From Rhodospirillaceae bacterium (GTDB taxonomy: Bacteria > Pseudomonadota > Alphaproteobacteria > UBA9219): a DNA stretch of 8,161 nt. The DNA is taken from assembly GCA_003486725.1 (NCBI GenBank), contig DNGD01000180.1:1-8161 (forward strand), in the 5' to 3' direction. Shown one piece after another: positions 1-5,255 of this stretch. A program made the position numbers and the translations under genes. Below the pieces are notes generated by a model. The model was not told the DNA's origin and searched no databases. It saw nothing but the letters and a program-made list of their open reading frames with translations. How positions within the stretch are numbered: the first letter of the stretch is position 1; each line of letters opens with the position of its first letter.

Positions 1-1118
1 TGAAGATCACGCGGCTTGTGGCGACAACCACGAGTGCGCCGGCGGCCCAAAGTCTGGCCGTCAAGGTGCGCCGCGCGGCGGATGCCGAAGATAATATTTT
101 TGTCCCCCTTGTGAACAAGGGCGATGTGCTTCCGGCATCAGGGCAGCTTCAGTTGAAGAGCGGCGCGATGCTTAAGGCGGGTATGGCGGGCTATATCGGC
201 TTTGAAGTGTTCCAGGTCGAAGTGCCCGACCGCGTGGATTTGAATTTGTGCATCGGCTTGCTGCGCATCGAAGGGGCCGATCTTCCGCCCGACCTCGTCA
301 TCCGCATTGGCGACCCCATTATCTTTGGTTGGCATATGAGCGCCGGCGGTGTGCTGCGCGCCTCGGTGACGCTGCCTGAAAGCAACAATCTGGTTTTGCC
401 CACCAAGCATTTCTATGCGCCGCAGGCGGCCGAGATTTCCTATAACGGCGAAGAAGGTCACGCCTTTACGCAGGCGATTTTGGCGCGGGCACAAGAAGAG
501 TGGGGCGATCTGGCCGCGGCTGTCGGCCCGAACGCCGGCCCTGATCTGGCACTTCTCAAGGCGCGCATCGAAGAGCAAAACGAAATTTTGGAAGAAAGCC
601 GTGGTGACGCCGAGGCTGTACGCCGCATTTCCGAAGAAGCCCGCTTTATCCGTCAGGAAGCGGCGCGGATCGAAGCCAAACATCAAAGTGCGGTTTTGCA
701 GCGTCGCTTGGGCAAGGTTGTGGCGGCCTATAACCGTATCGGACGCGGACGCGCCGAGGAAAGCGATAACAAGATCTTCGACGATCTGTCGATGCGTGCG
801 CAAAAAATTATTGACAGTCAGCACGAGTCAACGCACGCCGCCGCGCGGTTGTGTTTATCGCAAATGCGCCGGCTGTTTCTTTCCGTGGCGTGGGGAAACC
901 CCGCTTATGTCGAGGCCTGGTTTGATCGCTTGGCCAAGGATTCATGGCTCTATGCGGACAAGGCGGCCTTTGCCGCGATGCTGGCCGAAGGCGCGGCGCT
1001 ACGTGAAAAGAGCGATCATGACGGGCTGCGCACGCTGGTCGAAAAAATGCTGGAGGCGCGCCTTTCGCTGGGCGCCAGCGACACCGTCAATGACCTTGCA
1101 ACGGTCGTGCGGGGATAA
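1..1118 (+). CDS. Hsp70-family protein, C-terminal part (5' end outside window)
   Basis: The frame is open from base 3 to the TAA at 1116-1118, so the gene probably enters from the left. A GTG at 18 exists, and bases 1-2 (TG) could be the end of an ATG just outside, but neither is needed. The first ~125 residues resemble the beta-sandwich substrate-binding domain of DnaK-like proteins: a run 'FVPLVNKGDVLPAS' where DnaK has its 'LIxxNTTIPT' segment, and later 'FGWHMSAGGVLRASV', which parallels DnaK's 'DIDANGILNVSA'. A charged, Glu/Arg/Ala-rich probable coiled coil follows (about residues 170-235 counted from the GTG). The C-terminal helical region has Trp-rich motifs (VAWGNPAYVEAWFDRL) and an 'AEGAALREKSDHDGLRTLVEKM' pattern, as I recall from divergent bacterial Hsp70-family proteins. 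The ATPase domain would lie upstream and is not visible. No signal peptide or membrane segment is seen. It is convergent with the lipoprotein gene, 7 nt away. Alternative: a stand-alone coiled-coil protein of unknown function. The Hsp70 call rests on remembered motifs, not an alignment. Confidence 0.6.
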   Translation, partial: KITRLVATTTSAPAAQSLAVKVRRAADAEDNIFVPLVNKGDVLPASGQLQLKSGAMLKAGMAGYIGFEVFQVEVPDRVDLNLCIGLLRIEGADLPPDLVIRIGDPIIFGWHMSAGGVLRASVTLPESNNLVLPTKHFYAPQAAEISYNGEEGHAFTQAILARAQEEWGDLAAAVGPNAGPDLALLKARIEEQNEILEESRGDAEAVRRISEEARFIRQEAARIEAKHQSAVLQRRLGKVVAAYNRIGRGRAEESDNKIFDDLSMRAQKIIDSQHESTHAAARLCLSQMRRLFLSVAWGNPAYVEAWFDRLAKDSWLYADKAAFAAMLAEGAALREKSDHDGLRTLVEKMLEARLSLGASDTVNDLATVVRG

Positions 1119-1125
1119 AAAACCC

Positions 1126-1683
1126 TTACTTCATTTCCTTTTGCGTCAGGCGTAGTTGACGCGCGCGGGTCAGGATCGTTTCTTCCAGCGAGCTGGCGGT
1201 CGCGGTGGCCACGGGGGCATCGGCCCATTGGCCATCAACACCTTTGGTTTGACGGAAGACGCTGACCTTCACGCCGTCGGCACGGAGATCGCGATCCAGA
1301 ATAAAGACATTGATCTTCGCGCGTTCATTCGGCGCGCCTGAGGCGGAATACCAATCCGTCGTGATCACGCCGCCAAAGGGATCCGCCGAGGCAATCGGCA
1401 TAAAGGATAGCGTATCCAGCGAGGCGCGCCACAAGAACCCGTTGACGCCCAGACCGGTTTCATCCTTCTTCTTTTCCCCGTCGCCAAGGAGGGTAAACCC
1501 GCCCTTGTCGCTGACCAGCGAGCCATATTTGTACATCTCTTCTTTTGATTTATCCCGATAGGTCGGGTCGACTTGAACCGCGTTATCGGCGCAGCCCGTC
1601 AGGGCGCTGCCAGAGAGCAAAAGAAAAAGCGCGTAAAACACAGCTTTTTGCGGGGTGCAGGAAAAAACGGCGGGAATTTTCAT
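1126..1683 (-). CDS. DUF3576-family lipoprotein
   Basis: A 185-residue protein with a lipoprotein signal. A hydrophobic stretch (about residues 14-28, 'AVFYALFLLLSGSAL') ends in a lipobox Leu-Thr-Gly-Cys with Cys31 as the predicted lipidated residue, so it should be anchored to a membrane facing the periplasm. The mature part carries conserved-looking segments typical of the alphaproteobacterial DUF3576 family: 'GLGVNGFLWRASLDTLSFMPIASADPFGGVITTDWY' followed by 'NERAKINVFILDRDLRADGVKVSVFRQ'. The family's function is unknown. A GTG at 1695 would add four residues (VSES). I prefer the ATG at 1683 because a weak GAG sits 7 nt upstream, while the GTG has no purine-rich stretch before it. It is transcribed divergently from porin 1 and converges on the Hsp70-like gene with too little space for a dedicated terminator. 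Family call fairly sure; role unknown. Confidence 0.85.
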   Translation of the reverse strand: MKIPAVFSCTPQKAVFYALFLLLSGSALTGCADNAVQVDPTYRDKSKEEMYKYGSLVSDKGGFTLLGDGEKKKDETGLGVNGFLWRASLDTLSFMPIASADPFGGVITTDWYSASGAPNERAKINVFILDRDLRADGVKVSVFRQTKGVDGQWADAPVATATASSLEETILTRARQLRLTQKEMK

Positions 1684-1939
1684 GGATTCGCTCACGAGTT
1701 TTGTTAAGGTTTTACACGGTGAATTTCGTTAATTATGAGCGAAAAAACAAGATGTTGCAAGGGAATCGATGGTTAACGGGTTTGTGGCCTTTGTGCCACA
1801 GGTTAAGCGGGAGTAGGAAAAAGGGGCATTTCAAGCTTGTCTGTGCAAAGGCGTTGCTTCAAATTGATTTTCGACGGGGCGATCCGCCCTCACAGTCAGT
1901 TCTCTTAACACCAATTGTCCATCCATGAGGGGGATACAC
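1684..1939. promoter_or_regulatory. Divergent intergenic region between lipoprotein gene and porin 1
   Basis: This region must hold the promoters of both divergent genes. Visible structure includes a perfect 6-bp inverted repeat TGTGGC/GCCACA (1783-1788 and 1795-1800), bracketed by near-identical direct repeats GGTTAACGGG (1771-1780) and GGTTAAGCGG (1801-1810). A short hairpin GGGCG-ATC-CGCCC lies at 1877-1889 in the probable porin leader. A weak sigma-70-like pair for porin 1 is TTGTCT (1837-1842), a 16-bp spacer and TCAAAT (1859-1864); this is only a guess. The paired repeats upstream of a porin are a plausible binding site for a dimeric regulator. No regulator can be named from the sequence. 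Confidence 0.35.
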
Positions 1940-3040
1940 ATGCGTAAAATTCTTTTGGCCACAACGGCTCTCGTCGCCCTTGCCGGCGCAGCTCAAGCAG
2001 CTGAATCACCAATCCAGGTAACACTTGGCGGTAGCGTCGATTTCCGCGCCGCTTTGTTCCAAGAATCTGAAAAGGTTCTGGCTGATCGTCGTAGCTCGGA
2101 CTTCCAGACCGAATATGATCTGACAATCGCCGCCGAAGGCAAAGCCGCAAACGGCATCACCTATGGCGCGTTGATCAACCTCGACAACGACCAGATCCGC
2201 TCCGCTGGTCAAGAAGTTGTGATGGATCAGGCCTATGTTTGGATGGCCGGCTCCTTTGGTAAGGCTCTGCTCGGCGACACGCACAGCGCTGCTGAACTGT
2301 TTGTTTATGCTCCGACGGTTGGCGAAGGCCAAATCGACGGTTCGTACACGAACTTCACCGATGCGACCACATTGGCTCCTTTCCAGCCGATCTATATCGA
2401 CAACCTGGAAGACAACACCAAGGTGACCTATTACACACCGAAGGTTGGCAATGCGAACCACAAGGTACAGCTCGGCGTCAGCTATGCGCTGAACGACGAA
2501 CAGGGCACGACCGTTTCCTTGTATGATGGCGCTGATGGTTACAAGAATATGGTAACTGCAGCGGCTCAATACACCGGTACGTTCAGCCCCGTTAGCGTTG
2601 TTGTAACGCCAATGATGGCCACGGGTGAAGGCGAAGGCGACAAGAACGTTGCTGGTAACCGCGATTACACAGTTTGGGGCCTCGGCGCTCAGGCGATGTA
2701 CGCTGGCTTCACCGTTGGTGGTTCTTATGTCGACGCGGGTCACTTGAACACGACTTCTGCTCAAACCGACGACCAAAACGTTTGGAACGCTGGTCTGAAG
2801 TATGAGTTCGACAAGGTTGCTATGGCTGCGAACTACATGAGCGGCGAAGGCTACTACCCATTGTCTGGCACGACCCAGTACGTCAAAGATTTCGACGCGA
2901 TTGGTTTGGGCGCGACCTACACATGGTTCCCTGGCTTGACGACTGCGGCTGACGCCGTATTCTTCGACCAAGACGTCGCTGGCGCAACGCCCAGCAACGA
3001 AGGCCACGTGCTGATGCTCTCGCAGAAGATGTCGTTCTAA
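1940..3040 (+). CDS. Outer-membrane porin, copy 1
   Basis: A 366-residue precursor. The start at 1940 is preferred over the in-frame ATG at 1925 because GAGGGGG (1927-1933) is a strong ribosome-binding site 6 nt upstream and because a clean Sec signal peptide begins there: Met-Arg-Lys, a hydrophobic core, then Ala-Gln-Ala, with cleavage near residue 20. The mature part is Gly/Tyr/Thr/Asp-rich with alternating polar and apolar stretches, as in beta-barrels. It begins 'ESPIQVTLGGSVDFRAALFQES' and ends in a C-terminal Phe (QKMSF), the usual outer-membrane insertion signal. The length and the 'NLDNDQIRSAGQEVVMDQAYVWMAGSFGKALLGD' segment fit alphaproteobacterial trimeric general porins, where the corresponding part lies near the constriction loop. 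It should allow diffusion of small hydrophilic solutes. It is paralogous to the gene at 3800 and has its own terminator. Substrate preference cannot be read from the sequence. Confidence 0.9.
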   Translation: MRKILLATTALVALAGAAQAAESPIQVTLGGSVDFRAALFQESEKVLADRRSSDFQTEYDLTIAAEGKAANGITYGALINLDNDQIRSAGQEVVMDQAYVWMAGSFGKALLGDTHSAAELFVYAPTVGEGQIDGSYTNFTDATTLAPFQPIYIDNLEDNTKVTYYTPKVGNANHKVQLGVSYALNDEQGTTVSLYDGADGYKNMVTAAAQYTGTFSPVSVVVTPMMATGEGEGDKNVAGNRDYTVWGLGAQAMYAGFTVGGSYVDAGHLNTTSAQTDDQNVWNAGLKYEFDKVAMAANYMSGEGYYPLSGTTQYVKDFDAIGLGATYTWFPGLTTAADAVFFDQDVAGATPSNEGHVLMLSQKMSF

Positions 3041-3049
3041 GGACGACGT

Positions 3050-3066
3050 CTTAGCGATCAGCTAAG
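3050..3066 (+). other. Conserved hairpin ahead of porin 1 terminator
   Basis: A 6-bp perfect stem CTTAGC (3050-3055) / GCTAAG (3061-3066) with a GATCA loop, 10 nt after the porin 1 stop codon. It is repeated base for base after porin 2 (4928-4944). It may protect the mRNA 3' end from exonucleases or be part of a 3'-UTR-derived RNA; the role is inferred. Confidence 0.6.
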
Positions 3067-3073
3067 AAACAAG

Positions 3074-3110
3074 AAAAGGGCGGGGAGCAATCCCCGCCCT
3101 TTTTCTTTTG
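3074..3110 (+). terminator. Rho-independent terminator of porin 1
   Basis: A strong GC-rich stem AAGGGCGGGGA (3076-3086) pairs perfectly with TCCCCGCCCTT (3091-3101) around a GCAA tetraloop of the stable GNRA type. A T-rich tract with one C (TTTTTCTTTT, 3100-3109) follows. It should end transcription of porin 1 efficiently, so porin 2 needs its own promoter. Confidence 0.93.
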
Positions 3111-3127
3111 CCTTCTTTAACTCCCCA

Positions 3128-3319
3128 CGTCATCCCACGACATTTTCTCTTCGCGCCCTTTTGCGCGAAAGAAAATGCCAATACTTAAAAGGGGCGGGAC
3201 CCAGAGGGTCTCTCCGCTTATAAATGTGAGCCAACGTCGCTAACGGATAGGGCAACTGGGTCCCAGATCAACTTTCTTTCGTGGCATTCGCCACGAAGAG
3301 AAAGTTTTCTGGGATGACG
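3128..3319. repeat. 192-bp mirror-symmetric palindromic element
   Basis: The element is bounded by perfect 10-bp inverted termini CGTCATCCCA (3128-3137) and TGGGATGACG (3310-3319). Just inside each end is a long hairpin. The left one is 3141-3148 + 3150-3156 pairing with 3163-3169 + 3170-3177 (15 bp, one bulged C at 3149). The right one is 3270-3285 pairing with 3290-3297 + 3299-3306 (16 bp, one bulged G at 3298). A third inverted pair, GGGACCCAG (3196-3204) / CTGGGTCCC (3256-3264), sits in the middle. No open frame with coding character and no transposase lies inside. No clear target-site duplication is seen. It resembles a non-autonomous palindromic element of the REP/BIME or MITE type. Confidence 0.7.
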
Positions 3320-3370
3320 AGAGGGGGGCATTGGAAGACGAAAAAGCAGATCAATAATAAACTTGCGATG

Positions 3371-3413
3371 ATGAGAAAGTGGCGCGGTGCAAAATCAGGT
3401 GCCGCTTTTTCAT
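3371..3413 (+). repeat. 15-bp hairpin with G-U pairs on the + strand
   Basis: Positions 3371-3385 pair with 3399-3413 around a 13-nt loop. Twelve pairs are Watson-Crick and three are G-U when read as + strand RNA. On the opposite strand those three would be A-C mismatches, so any selected structure is in a rightward transcript. Role unknown. Confidence 0.5.
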
Positions 3414-3438
3414 TGGTGCGTTCGTGCGAGCCTTTTTA

Positions 3439-3483
3439 CGTCTTCCCGCACGTAGCGCTGCAAAGCAGCGCGTAGATGCGGGA
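3439..3483 (+). repeat. REP-like palindromic repeat, copy 1
   Basis: Outer arms TCCCGCA (3444-3450) and TGCGGGA (3477-3483) enclose an inner hairpin GCGCTGC-AAA-GCAGCGC (3455-3471). The left 14 bases (CGTCTTCCCGCACG) and the right 14 bases (GCGTAGATGCGGGA) recur in inverted orientation at 5154-5206. Two copies in 2 kb, both intergenic, indicate a dispersed genomic repeat. Confidence 0.75.
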
Positions 3484-3799
3484 TTCAGTTTTCTTATCTT
3501 TTCGCAGTTTCGTTCAACGGGCGATGGGTATGAGCGAACAAAGTGATTCGTTTTTTTTGCACACGACATTTCTGCAGATAATGTTTGTCGCGCGCTCAGT
3601 CATACCTAAGTCGCACCCCAATTCATACACATGTCGAAATGACAAATTCGTTATATTGGAAACAGTTACGATTTCATTAAAGCGGCGTGTTGATTGTGTG
3701 CAACAGGGGCGATTAAAACTTGCGTTTGGTTAAAATAAAGATTGAGCGCGAGGAAAGATGGGTGCAGATTTCGGCAACCCCTTTTTTATGGAGAAACGA

Positions 3800-4918
3800 A
3801 TGCGTAAACTTCTTTTGGCCACATCAGCCCTCGTCGCTTTTGCCGGCGCTGCTCAAGCTGCTGAATCACCGATCCAAGTCACCCTTGGCGGTAGCGTCGA
3901 TTTCCGCGCTGCCATGTTCCAAGAGTCAGAAAAGCTGATGGCTGGTGTGAACACCGGTCGTCGCGGTAGCGATTTCAACACAGGTTACGAACTGACAGTT
4001 GCCGCCGAAGGCAAGGCCGCTAACGGCATCACCTATGGTGCGTCGGTTAATCTCGACAACGATCAGGCTCGCGCTGCTGACGGTCAATCCGTTGTGATGG
4101 ACAACGCCTATGTTTGGGTTGCCGGCACGTTCGGTAAGGTTCAGATGGGCGACGAGCATGGCGCGTCTCTCTTGTTCGTTTATGCTCCGACGGTTGGTGA
4201 AAACCAGATCGACGGCTACTACACGAACTTTGTTGACAGCACCACGTTGGCTCGCTTCCAGCCCACTTATGTCAGCATGACAGAAGACACAACCAAGGTG
4301 ACCTATTTCACACCGAAGGTTGGCAATGCGAACCACAAGGTACAACTCGGCGTCAGCTATGTTCCGAATGCGGAGCAGGGCACGACCGTTTCCTTGTATG
4401 ACGATGTGAAGGGTTACAAGAACCAAACCGAAGTTGCTGCTCAGTACACCGGCAAGTTTGATGCGCTTAGCGTAACGGTTTCACCGATGATGACGACCGG
4501 CCAAGGCGAAGGCGACAAGAACACCGTTGCAAGCCGTGATTACACAACGTGGGGCCTCGGCGCTCAGGTTGCGTATGCTGGCTTCACCGTTGGCGGTTCT
4601 TATGTTGACGCCGGCCACATGAATACGACAACAGCCCAGACGGACGATCAAGACGTTTGGACGGCTGGCGTGAGGTATGGCTTCGATAAAGTCACGGTCG
4701 CTGCGAACTACATGAACGGCCAAGGCTACTACAACACACTGGTTGGCGCTGACGCTTATGTCGAAGATTTCGATGCGATCGGTCTCGGCGCGACCTACAC
4801 ATGGTTCCCTGGTTTGGCGACTGCGGCTGACGCCGTATTCTTCGACCAAGATCGTGCGGGCACAACGTCCAGCAACAAGGGTCATGTGCTGATGCTCTCG
4901 CAGAAGATGTCGTTCTAA
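3800..4918 (+). CDS. Outer-membrane porin, copy 2
   Basis: A 372-residue precursor paralogous to the gene at 1940 along its whole length. The start at 3800 is chosen because GGAG (3790-3793) lies 6 nt upstream and because the signal peptide (Met-Arg-Lys-Leu..., ending Ala-Gln-Ala) then matches copy 1. In-frame ATGs at 3758 and 3788 would add a non-signal-like leader. The mature N-terminus 'ESPIQVTLGGSVDFRAAMFQES' and the C-terminal 'QKMSF' are nearly the same as in copy 1. Differences concentrate in probable surface loops: a 4-residue insertion near 'AGVNTGRRGSDF', a rewritten 'GQGYYNTLVGADAYVEDF' segment and charge changes around 'GDEHGASLLFVYAP'. Such loop divergence may alter pore selectivity or phage and antibody recognition. 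It carries the same 3' hairpin-terminator module as copy 1. Confidence 0.9.
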   Translation: MRKLLLATSALVAFAGAAQAAESPIQVTLGGSVDFRAAMFQESEKLMAGVNTGRRGSDFNTGYELTVAAEGKAANGITYGASVNLDNDQARAADGQSVVMDNAYVWVAGTFGKVQMGDEHGASLLFVYAPTVGENQIDGYYTNFVDSTTLARFQPTYVSMTEDTTKVTYFTPKVGNANHKVQLGVSYVPNAEQGTTVSLYDDVKGYKNQTEVAAQYTGKFDALSVTVSPMMTTGQGEGDKNTVASRDYTTWGLGAQVAYAGFTVGGSYVDAGHMNTTTAQTDDQDVWTAGVRYGFDKVTVAANYMNGQGYYNTLVGADAYVEDFDAIGLGATYTWFPGLATAADAVFFDQDRAGTTSSNKGHVLMLSQKMSF

Positions 4919-4927
4919 GGATGACGT

Positions 4928-4944
4928 CTTAGCGATCAGCTAAG
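4928..4944 (+). other. Conserved hairpin ahead of porin 2 terminator
   Basis: CTTAGC (4928-4933) / GCTAAG (4939-4944) with a GATCA loop, identical to 3050-3066 and at the same distance from the stop codon. Confidence 0.6.
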
Positions 4945-4951
4945 AAACAAG

Positions 4952-4988
4952 AGAAGGGCGGGGAGAAATCCCCGCCCTTTTTCTTTTT
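4952..4988 (+). terminator. Rho-independent terminator of porin 2
   Basis: The stem AAGGGCGGGGA (4954-4964) / TCCCCGCCCTT (4969-4979) has a GAAA tetraloop and a following T tract interrupted by one C. It is the same stem as the porin 1 terminator. The loop differs by one base (GCAA to GAAA) but stays in the GNRA class. Confidence 0.93.
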
Positions 4989-5003
4989 GTGTTCCGTTTT
5001 TCC

Positions 5004-5141
5004 CGTCATTGCGAGCGCAGCGAAGCAATCCATTGCGGTGGTGAAGGAAAAAATGGAACGGCAAGGTTAGAGCGGGTGTTTCCCATGGATTGCCGCGTCG
5101 GCCAGCCTTGATCGCCTTCGCGATCAAGCCTCGCAATGACG
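5004..5141. repeat. 138-bp palindromic repeat element with CGTCATTGCGA termini
   Basis: Perfect 11-bp inverted termini CGTCATTGCGA (5004-5014) / TCGCAATGACG (5131-5141) are followed inward by a second imperfect pair, GAAGCAATCCA (5022-5032) and TGGATTGC (5086-5093). The right half contains a perfect 9-bp hairpin CTTGATCGC-CTTC-GCGATCAAG (5107-5128). The terminal and GCAATCCA/TGGATTGC words match a type of dispersed intergenic repeat I recall from many alphaproteobacterial genomes. It carries no coding frame of its own. Confidence 0.75.
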
Positions 5142-5153
5142 GAAGGGCGGACA

Positions 5154-5206
5154 TCCCGCATCTACGCCCCTGCGCTTCAAGCGCGGTTGCTCCGTGCGGG
5201 AAGACG
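5154..5206 (-). repeat. REP-like palindromic repeat, copy 2 (inverted)
   Basis: Read on the minus strand this starts CGTCTTCCCGCACG and ends GCGTAGATGCGGGA, the same boundaries as 3439-3483. The core is different: on the plus strand it is a GCGCTTCAAGCGC palindrome (5172-5184). The outer arms TCCCGCA (5154-5160) and TGCGGGA (5195-5201) are conserved. Confidence 0.75.
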
Positions 5207-5255
5207 AAAGGGAGAGGGAGGGAAGACGAATGGTGGAACGTATCAGGTCGTCAGC

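Larger units (their letters stand above)
3320..3799. promoter_or_regulatory. Long non-coding leader region upstream of porin 2
   Basis: This 480-bp stretch has no convincing gene; the short frames in it lack ribosome-binding sites and family features. It holds the 3371-3413 hairpin and the 3439-3483 palindrome, described separately, and a run of eight T at 3551-3558. From about 3590 to 3799 the DNA becomes AT-richer and must contain the porin 2 promoter, because porin 1 is closed by a strong terminator. No hexamer pair is good enough to name; TTGATT with a 17-bp spacer before TTAAAA (about 3689-3717) is a weak candidate. The sequence shows no similarity to the porin 1 upstream region, so the two paralogues are probably controlled differently. 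Confidence 0.4.

Noticed and set aside
138..824. 228-codon open frame antisense to the Hsp70-like gene
   Set aside because: No recognisable features. It mirrors the codon bias of the plus-strand frame, which has convincing domain structure.
415..1155. 246-codon plus-strand frame overlapping the Hsp70-like gene
   Set aside because: The product is extremely Arg/Pro/Trp-rich, as expected from a shifted reading of GC-rich coding DNA, and it has no start signal.
2006..3007. 333-codon open frame antisense to porin 1
   Set aside because: It lies wholly inside a clear porin gene with signal peptide, ribosome-binding site and C-terminal Phe. The equivalent antisense frame in porin 2 is broken in two, so it is not conserved even between the paralogues.
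3128..3319. Insertion sequence remnant
   Set aside because: Inverted ends exist but there is no transposase fragment and no evident target-site duplication, so it is listed only as a palindromic repeat element.
3128..3483. Possible CRISPR-like array between the porins
   Set aside because: The repeats are palindromes of different kinds and sizes, not regularly spaced identical direct repeats.
3281..3733. Two small plus-strand frames between the porins (64 and 85 codons)
   Set aside because: They run through palindromic repeats, have no Shine-Dalgarno sequence or protein-like composition, and the region is otherwise non-coding.
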